Below are positions 25,220-38,441 of a DNA stretch of 64,000 nt, piece after piece (position 1 is the stretch's first letter; each line of letters starts with the position of its first letter). The DNA is from Torymus aiolomorphi (Eukaryota > Arthropoda > Insecta > Hymenoptera > Torymidae). Location: contig CM070873.1 of the NCBI GenBank assembly GCA_036365515.1, positions 44,755,157 through 44,819,156 on the forward strand, read 5' to 3'. The translations under genes were made by a program, and so were the position numbers. Below the pieces are notes generated by a model. That model saw nothing but the letters and a program-made list of their open reading frames with translations, was not told the DNA's origin and ran no database searches.

Positions 25220-25930
25220 TATATAATGCGCATACGTGCAACCTGTACACACAGCTCTCACGAAAATCACCGCCGCCACGCACACGCTGAGCGTGAAAAA
25301 TCGAACTCTCCCCTCTACAGAGGGAGAAAAATCACCGCGGCAGCCGAAAAAATCGCAGCAAGCCAGCCGTTACTCTGCGGTCAGGTATATATACATACGT
25401 ATAGCGGCATATAGCAAACGGAAGCGGAAAGGTGTATGTGCATTTGCGCAGAGTGCAACACGCCAAACGGTTCTCAACGCGTGTAACATAAAACGTATTC
25501 TATGTCCCTCTCTGTCTGCGAGTGCGTAATCGCCTCGGTATTAGGCGCGCGACGACGGCCTCTGAATGCGCAAGGAGAGGGTCGTCGTCGAATGCCTTTG
25601 AATCGTCGCTGACCTTTTTCTCTCAAACGCGCACACGTGTGTGCGTGTGAGGGGAATGTGCTATATGCAGAGGCGCGTGGAAATATTTTCTTGTTTTTTT
25701 TCGCGCTATACCTACGGGGCTAATTGACATGAGCGCCGTGTAGCGCTGTGCGCGCGCGCGCGCGCGTTGTGTGGAGTAGTTGGGATGTGGGTGGCGTATA
25801 ATATCGATGGTGATGGGCGCGAATTTGGTTCGTAGAAAATCAACACCTGCGTGTGTGTGTCTGCTTAATATTGTTGTCGGGTAGTGTTTTGTAATATTGT
25901 TTGTCGTTTGGAAGTAACGGTGTAAATCAA
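25220..25930. other. Skew island 18
   Basis: AC-rich at 25230-25380, a core at 25390-25620, then G- and T-rich sequence including a perfect (CG)n run at about 25749-25766 and TG repeats at 25849-25860. Confidence 0.5.
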
Positions 25931-26189
25931 TATATGAACTGTGGTAGAAAAATTAATAAAAATTACTACCTTTGATCGTAAGTGAAGAACGGACTTGTAT
26001 TCTGATGAAAATTGCTACAAGATATAGTCAAAACTGCCGTTATTTTGATAATTTTACTGTTTAACAGCAATTTTTACTCTAAATTGTATAATATAGTTTT
26101 CATGAGAATATGAGGCTGTCTCTTACTTCCAATCGATAGAGGTATCCTTATAGATGCATATAGCGCTACAAGAAAGGGAGTTTGCAAGA

Positions 26190-26770
26190 TTTATCATTAT
26201 AAGAAACCTACCCACCAATCGTAAAAATACTGCTAATACAAAATTGATGGAAAACTACACTGCATTTTTATTCTATCCTACACATATAATTCTTACCTCC
26301 ATTTTATCTAACCACCCAAACCAAGCTATTATCCAGCTACACACAAAACGACAGTACACTTATACACCTATACCATAGAAATCATCATTCCCAACCACCC
26401 AATTCACTCGAGGACCGCACTCCAAGTGACTCATTGGCAAGCTCGCGCCGTCGCCTTGGCAGTCCGCACGAATCTTGTCTACAAGAGCTCGCGCGGTTAA
26501 GAGAGAGAGAATCGAGAGCGACGAAGCAACAAATGGTATAAGTCGCGGGCGAGCGAACGCGGCCATTTAAGGCACTTCCACTGCGTTCGGCCGTGCTCTC
26601 CTTAGACCATTAGGCGCCGCGACGACGATGGCTGTACTTACAGTGTTGTAAGCCCGGCCGATTATCGTTCGTCGGGAAATTTCGATCGAATCGCTGTCAA
26701 AAGTGGATTGGGGTGGAGGGCTTTTTAAAGGGGTGGGAGCGTGATAGTTGGTTCGTATGGTTCGAAAATT
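26190..26770. other. Skew island 19
   Basis: C-rich at 26200-26400, a core at 26410-26700, and a short G-rich right side at 26705-26760 (GGGGTGGAGGG). Confidence 0.5.
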
Positions 26771-26889
26771 TTACATTTATGACAAAATTATAGGTGTTTG
26801 TGTAAATATATGTTTATTTAACTTTGATTTCAAGAAAATTCACATTTTTTTTATCAACCTATGATATAAGTTTCTTTCGGTGAAATATT

Positions 26890-28140
26890 TATACATCCCA
26901 TAAACAAAAATTGAACCTGTTGTCTAGCTGTTAAATTAACAATCCATACTCACATATTCTCGCTCTCTTCTATATACAGTTAAAACTATGATAAAGCTAA
27001 AAGTTTACGGTACACATCAAAACCGCAATAAAACGTATACATGCATTTCATAAAACACTTTGCCACTTACGGTACATAAAAATATTTTTCTCTCCCCCAT
27101 ATACCATACCGCGTCGCAACAAAATATCGTTTAATGTAAAAGAAAAATTGCCGGCGACGCCCGGGCGGTAGGGGACGACGACGACGGCGGCGGCGGCAAG
27201 AGTGCAACTTTACGAATCATAAACTTGTCTAACACAAAATTTATAGAAAATTCAATTTCCTTTTGAAATATACGGCCCCCCGCGCGCTCTCTCGGTATAC
27301 GTGACACGCACGTAAGAGGAGCAATCGAATTATCGAGAAAATATATATTCTCGCACATAGAGAGACGGAAAGAGAGAATCCCCCGATAAAAATTACCCTC
27401 CCGCACCACCGCGTGGCAATAACTCTTTCAAATTCGGGCAAGTATATACTTGTACACTTCTCGTTCCGCGCTAGCATTCTCGTTTAATTAATTCAAATAT
27501 CGGCCTTGCAGTTGCTGACCTCGTTCGTCCCTTCCTCTCTATATACCGTCACGGAGAGAGTACATCTAGCCCATTCAAATTCGCACAATACCGCTCTCTC
27601 TCTCTCTCTCCGCTATCATTACCATCCCAAACGACATCGACATCGGCTACATCCTTAAACCTTGACAGCCCCTAGCCTCGCACACACACACGCACGCGCG
27701 CCACATCGCGACAGGGTTAATCCTTGAAAATCTCATCGGTAAGGCAATCGCGCGCGCGCGCGAATAAATCGATGCGGCAGAAAATTCTCATAAATATTTA
27801 TGGAGGGCGCTTTCGCCCTTTATACAACGCATTGTGGCAGAAGGGCCAGCAGTAGCGGAGCGTAGTTACGATGATAATGAGATCTCTTTTGATACGCCCC
27901 CCGCTTTGAGCGCTACGCGAGTGTGGGTGGACGTGTATGTGTGTCTGCCGAGTGCGCAATGCGGGGTGAGCCCGCGAGAGCAGAGGTGGGTGGGAGTGAG
28001 CAGTTTTACTGCTGATTTCGCGAGTTTTATCGGCCCCGCCGAGGGTGAGGTATATATAGGAGGATAGGGGGGAGAGAAGTTTTGGATAGGCTGCGGAAGT
28101 GGGTGAATTGATGTGGTTTTAATGGGGAAATGTCGTGTTG
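26890..28140. other. Skew island 20 (two cores)
   Basis: C-rich at 26900-27120, a first core at 27130-27300 with GACGACGACGGCGGCGG, C-rich again at 27480-27720 with (CT)n at 27594-27611, a second core at 27700-27800 with a perfect CG run near 27749, and G-rich at 27830-28140. It is probably two fused islands that share the space between. Confidence 0.5.
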
Positions 28141-28394
28141 TCGCGGAAGAGAAGATTTAGGGTTAGGATTTCTTTTAAAAAGATATGCATTTTTAAAAGA
28201 AAGTTTATTATCTTTGAGCTTTTTCCGACGGATGCACTAAAGTTATTTTTACTTTTTCCGAAAGTTATATACAAGCTGTTTCCATTTTATCGATCGAGGT
28301 CACATGTATGTGACTATCCCAAAGCAATTTCGAAGAAAAAACTATACGATTTCAAACTTTATATTTATTTCAATGTGATAAATAAATCGTTTGA

Positions 28395-28590
28395 AAGATT
28401 GTATAACGAAAGGTGTGTAAACTCACAGACCCAAAGACTAGTTCGGTGCCCTAACCACTCAGCTAATTCCAAAGGTGCTAACGGAGCCCATGGCAAGCTA
28501 CATCCCATTTCGGTAAGATGTCAGGTGCCTCTCGTCTCGCCGATAACTTCGCTCGTGAAAATGTGCATGTTAAAGCGCGGATTTTGGTGG
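28395..28590 (-). mobile_element. tRNA-derived SINE-like fragment
   Basis: On the minus strand, TTAGCTGAGTGGTTAGGGCA at about 28448-28467 matches a tRNA D-arm / Pol III A box. About 35 nt downstream, GAGTTTACACACC is a degenerate B box. The piece between (CTAGTCTTTGGGTCTGTG) fits an anticodon arm and variable region, but no clean T-arm or acceptor stem forms, so it is not a functional tRNA gene. A GC-richer segment upstream (to 28590 on +) may be part of the same repeat. Confidence 0.5.
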
Positions 28591-28599
28591 AAAATGTAA

Positions 28600-30330
28600 G
28601 ATTTAAAACAATTGACTCAGTTTTATTACTCACACCAATTATTTTTGCCTATTGTAATACAACTGCAGTCGTATTTAAAAAAAAATAGAAAAAGATTAGC
28701 TTGTTCTTTTAGTTCATATATGCCATGTCACGAATTTATTGAATGTGTTTTGAGTCATTTCAGCTCGGATAATGTGAAACAAATTTAAATGAAAATAAAA
28801 TGTAAAAAAGATTATGTCAATGCATAAAACATAAATTATTAAAAACTATTTTCTGAGCGTTTTCTCCTTAAACTTTTCAATGCACTAAAGTTGCTATAAC
28901 AGTTTTTTTCCTCTTTTTATATACTTAACAGTTTTCAGAGTATACGCTCTTTTAATTGAAAAGGTATTTTATTAGCTTTACAGCGAAAATATTTGGAATA
29001 TTTTCTCTTTGCCTACGACTTGCACCTAGGAAACAAAAAGGATTTTCTACATTTACTCGAAATACCTACAAAATATTTTAGCTCCCGTCGAATATGAAAC
29101 CTTGCCTTTATTGCAAAATAAGGTTTATGTAGGTGATATTCTATGAGCTAGCTTTATGATTTCATACTCACACCGTACAACTCGCAGCATAAAAGCTACA
29201 TACAAGAAAAATATAAAAGGAACGATCTATAAAAAAAAAATCTACACTAAATTCGATAGTCACGAGGAAAACGTGTTACGGCGTCCATTTTCAGCGCTGC
29301 GCACTAGTGCCAAATAAAACATTCAAGTGAAAAGTATGAAGTTACGATGGAAAGATTTTTTCGCTAAAATTCTACTGTGCATTTTTTACCATATAACCGG
29401 CGTACAGCAATAGCTAAAAAAATTATCAATTTGAGGGGTACGATAAGGTAGAACAAACAGATTTATTTTAATAAATCACCGTCTCCCGCAACAAATGAAT
29501 ATTCAAAGTAAAACGAATGGAAAAAAGGGATGCGTGATTGAGATGATGAGCGAGCGCATTTGTAACGCGATCAGATAACGCACAGATCTGTTGATAAATC
29601 ATTTTATGACAAATGCGTGTTTGGAACGGATCCATGCGTTAGAGGACGGCCGATATTCATGGGAATTTTGCGGTAAATCAAAAGGATTTGGTCGCAGTTT
29701 TATTTAAAAATATACTCTCAGCCTTTTAAATGCTTTTAAATAAATGCGTGCGGTGATATCAAAGTGACGAACTCGAGCGCGTTTTAATGTGAATTTTTAA
29801 ATATTTAAAAGAGGTTTTACCGAAATTTATATTCGTTTCACTTTGCTTTGTGGAAAGCGAAAATTATCATTTGTGCGTGATGTTTCTTTCTGAACATTTT
29901 TTATTGCATCGTGAGTTTATACTATAGAAGAACGTTTTATTTAGAGTTTCTCTTTTTATAAATGATAAAAAACCTTCGTCATGGAAATCCAACACACTCG
30001 TTTATAGTTATTTATAAAGAAACTAATTAAAAAGAAATAAAAAAATAAAATTTAGATTCTTTTCAAATACGATGGACTTGGAAGTTTAAAAGAAAAATAT
30101 ATCATGATCTTCTCTAAGAGATACGATAATAATCTCAAATTTATTTTAACATATGACAAATACTTTCCTTTTCAAAAATTAAATACTTCTTGTGACTGTA
30201 CAAAGAAAAAATTTTGCTAAATTGAATAATATATTACAATAAAATCACAATAACCACACGAAAAATATTAAATTAAATAACTCGTTCAAACGAAACAATT
30301 ATAGGGATCAATTCAATTCAATTCACCATC
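28600..30330. other. AT-rich valley, no gene recognised
   Basis: 1.7 kb of AT-rich sequence in which I see no exon, no long inverted repeat and no microsatellite longer than a few units. Part may be intron. Confidence 0.4.
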
Positions 30331-31110
30331 AAAACTCCTAATTTTCCTCAAAATTAAATTCTACTCGAACACTACCACACCTATTATACCAATCCTGAAA
30401 TATCCTCCTCCACATTATATTTACTAAAAAATTTCTGCCTCTTCAGAATATCACACACCCGCCGCAGCGCATATCCTTCTCGCCTACCATCTGCAGCCAC
30501 GTGCCAAGACCAACTCTCGCATCGCACGCCACCTTCACCCTCTCGAGGCATATCCCCTCTCCCTCTCACTCTCTTGAAAAAGAGAAGAAATCCTCGAACG
30601 CGACACTACCCTCATGCAGCGCGCGCGGCGCAAACCACAAGGAACTAAGACGACGACGTCCTCTGTATTATCCCCACCCGCCTCCGTTGAATCGATACTA
30701 CACACGGGCACGCAGCTGGAAATCTTCATAAATATTTATAAGGAGTAGGTGCCGGCCGCGTGCCCATATTGTCGGCTGGACATGTACGCGTATATGTGTA
30801 CATAGGAGAGCTCGGTGGATTTTTCGCGAGCGAGGTTCTTTTAATCGACGCCTACGCAATGGAACAGCGTTATTTATAGATGTATATGTGTGTGCCGAGG
30901 TGGGACGCGTCGGTAGTTATATTTGCGAGAGAGGAATTGGAGAGAGAGTTTTATGATGGGTATGTGGAAGGGTGGAATGATTGTTGTAGCTATATAGGTA
31001 TATGTGTGTGTGTGTGTGTGCGTTTTGGACGGGCATTCAATCGGAAAAATGACTCTTTCAGCGCGGCGGAATTGTCATCGCGAAAAAAGGTGGATTTTTT
31101 CAAGTGGATT
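30330..31110. other. Skew island 21
   Basis: C-rich at 30340-30560, a core at 30590-30790, and G-rich at 30800-31030 with a TG repeat at 31005-31021. Confidence 0.55.
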
Positions 31111-31559
31111 GACACGCTTGTGTTTCGATTAGAAAGAGCTTTAATTTCATAACTGTTTTCTTTTTTTTTTGTAAGGGAGTTTTTGAATTTTTAAGGTCGA
31201 CGAGTAAAATAGGCTGATGTAGTTTTGAATAGTCGATGTGGAAACGCGCGGAGGAATGTAACGAGTATTGAATTGCAAAATGGAATATATATATATATAC
31301 ATATAGGTTTATGTATGTATAAAAAATTCTGTATGGCATTCTGCGAGTGAAGTGAAGCAAAATATGTAAAGATAAAACAGAATGAAATTGCGTGGGAAAG
31401 GAATATATATGAGCGTCTCGATTTTTCCCGGTATTATGTACTGCTTAAAAATTTTACGATGAGAAATTCGAGTGCACAAATTTCTATCGACTAATACAAA
31501 TTTTAACCTAAATTTTGTATAAAATAATATCAAATATATATTTCTACAAAAAAAATATG

Positions 31560-32450
31560 CCGTAATAAACTAAACTACACACATTATAACCTTCGAAACT
31601 AACTTTATCAAACACAGCTCCGGAATTTCTCACCATCTAGCTTTCATCGCCTTCTTCTCCCCTTACACAACGCTATATCCCACATCTCTTACCATTAAAA
31701 CTCTTCCTCCTCTTGAGATACCTCTTCAGCCTCACCGGCATCACACACTAACCATATCACCACCATCACACACTCTTTACCCCACAACTATCTTCTCCTC
31801 GCACTATATATCACCACTCAACACTATTCCAATCCACGCGCATCACCACAATATACGTATAGGTATATCCACTATAATATACTACTGACCGGCGCTCAGC
31901 TGCAGCCGGAACAAAGACGCGGACCTTTCTTCTCTGAATATGGGGAATATCGGCGAGATTCCACGCGCGCGGCCGCCGCGAGAATGCTGCGCTTGATCCC
32001 GGCGCGCGTTTCTCTGTGTTGCTGCTGCTGCTCTCCCTCCTCTTTTCCTTTCCACGCGCTGCCAGCTGTTCGCTTGCCGGGTCCTTAAGAGGGGGGGAGA
32101 GAGAGAGTGAGAGAAGAGAGCGTGTATAGGTATACGATGAGGCGGAAGCATGTGAGAGAGAGAGAGCCAGCCGCCCGCGCGAGAAGAAGAAACGGAGCGT
32201 CGTTGGCAGTAGTAGGTGGATTTTATTGCTAATTGTTTTACGAGAGGAGAGAAGGGAGAAGAATGCAAAAGGCGGTATACGTGTGAATTGGTCCGATACG
32301 GCGTCCGTGGGAAGTGTGACGTAATTCCGCTCGTCTCGCATGCGTCTCGGTGTGCGAGGGGAACAGTTAAAAGTGAGCGATAGCGAGTTTCGGGATATGT
32401 AGTGTAGTACATATAATGCTGGGAGATGTTCTTCTTATCGTGTTTGTAAC
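31560..32450. other. Skew island 22 (counted, strongest)
   Basis: Hand counts: 31621-31800 has 73 C and only 10 G, and line 31741-31800 has 27 C and no G at all. On the right, 32221-32460 has 76 G and 34 C. The CpG core lies at 31890-32060. GA runs at 32095-32115 and 32153-32165 sit on the right side. Confidence 0.7.
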
Positions 32451-32659
32451 GTAATGTGCAAAGTTGTTATACGGCGCGCGGAAAAATAGGTCATCCACCG
32501 GAACTGTATATATACAAAGGGAATGCGTCGCGACTTTGTAATGAGGCCCGGGATAAAGGAGAATTCGTGCAGCTATCTCTTGTAGCATTTTATCGACTTG
32601 GTTAAACGAATTTCGGATAGAATAATAATAAATGCTGCGCGCCGAATCGAGTATTGTGC

Positions 32660-32734
32660 TAATAAATCAAGGTAAAACTACATATACACACACACACAAC
32701 GTACGCCGCATAAATTAATAACGACACACACACA

Positions 32735-32784
<50 letters not shown>

Positions 32785-33420
32785 GCGAGGCGAAATTAAT
32801 TCCCCTTTCGCCCTTGCCGCGAAATTAAAATTAAAGCCTCACGCAATCTCGCTCATCTCTCGTGCTCTCCACACTGGCAAAACGGGGCCCCTTTCAACCT
32901 TACATACAGACACACACACACATACATATACCTATATACTTACTACCTGAAAAACTGGCCGGAAGGAGGAAGCGCCTTTGTCGCGTATAACGAGCGCGAT
33001 ATAAAACCGGCGAGAGAGAGAGAGAGAGAAAGAGAAGCCGCACCGCTGCAGTAAAAGATGAAAGAAACGCATCATGCGAGTTTGTGGGAAAGTGTGGGGA
33101 GCGCGCGCACGCATCAGTGCAGCAGTCGATTGTGCAGCCGCGTATTGATCTGAAGGATCTATAAGAGAAAGCGAGAGAGAACGAGTGAGGAAGGGACAGC
33201 GGTGGGGAGAAGTCGAGGTGCGTGCGAAGAAGACGTCGTACAGAAAGAGAAAAATGAGCTGTGACGACGTATGTACGAGTTGCGACGCGACGATGATGCA
33301 CGCGGGAAGTAAGTTTTCGGGTATGAGAGATTGTATAAGCGAGTCTTTGTTCGCCGAGCTTACGGAGGGTGCGAGCGTAATTCAGTTTTAATTCACGCTG
33401 ATTGGTCGGAAAAACGGCCC
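32660..33420. other. Skew island 23
   Basis: The left side carries (CA)n tracts (about 32688-32697 and 32724-32780). The core is 32790-33130. The right side has GA runs and G-rich sequence to 33370. Confidence 0.55.
32724..32780. repeat. (CA)n microsatellite with central TA
   Basis: CA repeat interrupted by ATATATATA. It sits on the C-rich side of island 23. Confidence 0.9.
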
Positions 33421-33691
33421 GATTGTGTACTCACATGTGTGATGCAAGTGGTGATGCACGAGAACCGCGTGTGATCATTATTTCGTCGTTAACGCAGTTG
33501 TGTGATGATTGACTCGTTGCGACAACGTATTGTAGCACCATGTGTACTCACCTGTAACAAAAAGAAAAAGAATCTTTTGAAACGATTATAATAACAAAAA
33601 CTGCAACTGCGTCGTAATTTTATTTTGTATACGCAAGAAAAGGTGACCGACGCGTGTATTATCACGCACGCATCCACGGTGAAAAAGTGGA

Positions 33692-35025
<1,334 letters not shown>

Positions 35026-35028
35026 CGT

Positions 35029-35086
35029 GCGTGTTCGTGTGTGTGTGTGTGTGTGCGCGTGTGTGCGTGCGTGCGTGCGTGTGTGC

Positions 35087-35145
<59 letters not shown>
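35029..35145. repeat. (TG)n microsatellite with CG variants
   Basis: About 117 bp of TG. The left 60 bp contain GTGCGTGCG variants and the right 55 bp are pure. Confidence 0.95.
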
Positions 35146-35146
<1 letters not shown>

Positions 35147-35149
35147 ACA

Positions 35150-36550
35150 TGTTCAAGTTAAGGGTATGTGAAATTATAAGAGAAGTGTTATTATAGTAGA
35201 TAAAGAAAAGAAATGGATATCTTCAAAGCTGGATAAAAAGCTTGGTATGCATCCTGATAATGTTTATTTCACATATGTTGACAGAAGTCGCACCATTTTA
35301 TGTCAGCCACAGTATTCTTTTTTATTTTCATTTTTATTATATAAGTATCATATTTTTACTTTTTAAATCTCAATAGAAATGTCTTATCGAAAAGAATTTT
35401 AAAGATAACATTTACAATACAAAGGAGAGGAGAGGTATATGACGGACAATTATTTTTTACCTTTTTCAAACAGTTTGTTATTTAAACAATTGAAGATTTC
35501 AACAAGCTTCTTCTTCTATATGTGTAAGTATATCAATGGAGGTTGTTCCGTCGTAAATATCTTTCGCCGGAAAAGTCGTTATAACGCGCATGTTTCTTTT
35601 CTTTTTGCTTTTCCGCGAGGGGCGTGACGGTTAAATCGGTTCATTCCTAGGACGCGTGGCTGGTATGTCTCCTCGCTCTGATGAGTGAGGAGCGGGGAGA
35701 TGGATTGGCTCGCACCTTGTACTCGTGTTAATATAGGTGGCGGATAAGTCAAGACAAGAAAGAATCGGGAGGGGAGAGGGGCGCGAATGGGAGAGCGCGC
35801 CGCCGTAATTAGTTAGTTCTAACGAAGCCTTTGGCCGAGGAATACCTTTTTTGACTTTCGCTAAATACTTCGAGTTTTTTTTGTTCTTTTTCTCATCGTG
35901 ATATCTTAGAGTCTCGTGTTCGGTGTAATTAGCTTCGCGCGTTAATTTTTGTGTTTAATTTAGGGGTCGTGCATTTGGTAACCGCGTTTATTGGATTAAA
36001 TCGTCTTGTGTACACGTGCAGGTTAGATCGCGATCGAGTCATACGACGTGCCTACCGAACGGGACGAGGCATCGCGCATCGAGACGTTTTTGTTTATGGA
36101 AGTAGCTTAAAAACTGCGTGGCGAGACTCACCATCTCGTCGCGGCCGTTCACGGCATTGTTGTTACTTGTTTCGTACACACACGCGTCCTTGTTCGTCTC
36201 TAGTTTATAAAATACAAATAAAGACTATACGAGGTTTTTTAAGTCCTTTTCAGGGCTTTTTTCCTCGGGGTTTATCCCCAAACAACGTTCTTTTTTATGT
36301 TTCTTTCCTATTCCTACGCGTTCATTAATTTAATCACAAGAAAGAAGCCCAGTGCTTCGTTCTTGCCGCGACAGAGGTAAAAGTACTATAATCTTGCTTT
36401 ATTCGAGTATGATTGGTAGCATTTAGAGAATGGGCAGTAAAATAAAGTCAAACAGTTACACTAAAGATTTAAGTTTATTTTAATAAAAATATATCCACGG
36501 CTATCAGTCGGTATTTAATACAGGCATATTGATAGTTACATTGTATAGTT
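35150..36550. other. No gene recognised
   Basis: AT-rich at 35150-35540, mixed with CpG at 35560-36200, and T-rich after that. A 125-codon frame at 35951-36328 shows no domain I recognise and no flanking splice sites that settle it. It may be an unrecognised exon or noise. Confidence 0.3.
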
Positions 36551-36560
36551 TGATTTTAAA

Positions 36561-36783
36561 TGGGTCTGAAGTTTGCATCGTTGGAATGCAACGAAATAAT
36601 TTCTTGCATTTAACTAAAGTTATTAAATAATAGAAATTTCATCTAAACCTTTGTTATAAAGTTATTTTATTCTATAAAACACTGAATCTACATACGACAT
36701 TAATATTAATTAGTAAAACCATTAAGCAAAATAAATTTTTTATTTTACTTCGTTGCACTCCAACGTTGCAAACTTCAGACCCA
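36561..36783. mobile_element. MITE with 10-bp target-site duplication (Mutator-like)
   Basis: 223-bp element with 35-bp terminal inverted repeats starting TGGGTCTGAAGTTTGCA and differing at two positions. It is flanked on both sides by the direct repeat TGATTTTAAA (36551-36560 and 36784-36793). The interior is AT-rich and non-coding. A 9-10 bp duplication with long TIRs points to the Mutator (MULE) superfamily. The low divergence of the arms and exact duplication indicate a fairly recent insertion. Confidence 0.85.
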
Positions 36784-36799
36784 TGATTTTAAAACTAAC

Positions 36800-38225
36800 G
36801 TTATCAACAAAGAGTTTTTCACTATTTTATATAATTTTTATATAATTGAATAAACCGCTTTGTTTGTTTTTACGTGAACGTTTTGATAATATTGTTTAAT
36901 AGTTGAGCTACTTAAGAATGAAGAAATACTATACCTTTCCTCCATATAAAATGTCAAAGAAGAGAAATAGATTTATGTTTTAATTGTTCACTTCATACTG
37001 CAAGAACATAGACACAATTTTGACTCAAAACCATCATTTTAGGTTATTTATTTAGTCCAAATCTAGTTTCAGAATTATCAGATTATTTACCTTGAAACTG
37101 CACAAAGACACGCCTGAGAAGAGTGTATATTTACAGAAAAGATTTAAAAAACTACTTTACTAATTGAAGGAGCAGTAGAACGATTAATAGCAAAATTTAT
37201 TTCGGATATCAAAGTATTCGTTAATTAAATTATAAGTAAACTTAAATACTAATTGTTTCAACAGATCTTACATCAACAGTATTCAGTAATATTCAGAATT
37301 CAATAATTAGTTAATAGACTGATTCATCAAAAAAGTGATTCCACTACATTCTGTTATTTGAAACCAAATATCGAGCCACTTGAAGAAGTAATAATTTTTA
37401 ATAAAGTATAATAGTTTGTATTTTATTTTTAGCACTATAGCACAACAAAGTGTGCATTTCTTATTTAGAATTGATTTTCTATTATGATGTAAAAATTTTT
37501 GAGAAAATCTTTAAGAAAATCTTTTTTCATAAACAGTACATGCACGGAAAAATCTATTGAGAAATAAGACGAGAAAAGTATCATCGTGGTTATTAAATTT
37601 CATTTATTACAAAAGGATAGCTCTTCTCTGATATGTATAAGTATATGACAACTAAAGATATCATATAATCATTCTAAACAATTTTTGAACCTGGTAAATA
37701 AATGATTATTTAAAGAGTTGAATTACAAGTCTTCAATAATTTTTATAAAATATTAGACAAAACTCTCATAGGTATAGTAGCCAAATTTGATTTTTATTTG
37801 TTGTTACAAACATAAGAAAATTTTTTAAACGAACGCTTTGGAATTGAATTTTTAAAAATATTTAAATATGTATATTTGCGTATGTTAGATTTCACGTAAG
37901 AGAATCATCCTTTTAAATAGTATTTTGTTTAAATTTGTGTGGCTTATCTTTTTTTAGAAGATTAACATAAAATAAAATACATACTTGTTTATAGCTACAA
38001 AATTTTAAAAATAGTTCCTACAGATATTTTATAATTTAATTTTCATTATGGATACATAATAAAATTATAAAGGTCATTAAACAATTTTCCAAACTTGATA
38101 AATTTTAAATTCAGTACTAACATTATTGCCAAAACTCAACCTATAAACTGTATTTTAATTAGGTACTACTATTACTTTTGCTGTACCACATTACGTTGAT
38201 TCAAACCAATGTTATTTATTTTTTC
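36800..38225. other. AT-rich intergenic sequence, nothing recognised
   Basis: Downstream of the transporter gene. No exon or long repeat was seen. A short ATGCACGGAAAAATC motif near 37541 resembles MITE termini elsewhere in the window, but I found no partner. Confidence 0.4.
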
Positions 38226-38228
38226 AAT

Positions 38229-38238
38229 TTTATTTATT
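38229..38238 (-). promoter_or_regulatory. Candidate polyadenylation signals
   Basis: Two overlapping AATAAA hexamers on the minus strand, about 205 nt after the transporter stop codon, give a plausible 3' end for that mRNA. Confidence 0.45.
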
Positions 38239-38441
38239 TGTAATTATCGATCAGAATCCGTAACGTGTTGCATGTGACGAGTATCCGTGACGAGTATTGC
38301 ATCTTGCCTTGTTTATAAGGTATCATATAAAATAGATCAATTCTGTTCGAACGTGATTCTTTTTATAAGGATCATGGAAGGTTGCTCACTTGTGTCTTGT
38401 GAGAGTTGAGAAATAAACGTGATCTACATCATCGCCGTTTG

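Noticed and set aside
28135..28599. 154-codon plus-strand frame
   Set aside because: Its second half is antisense to the tRNA-like SINE and its first half is Lys/Phe-rich AT sequence. No domain recognised.
31811..32412. Two overlapping 176-codon minus-strand frames
   Set aside because: Both are biased (Ser/Arg/Leu) and read the same GA/CT-rich DNA in two phases. Long frames are expected where stop codons are rare because of skewed composition.
33425..33552. Possible minus-strand mini-exon between a TTTTTGTTACAG acceptor and an ACAT/GTGAGT donor
   Set aside because: All three frames I translated contain stops, so it is not coding. A non-coding exon cannot be excluded.
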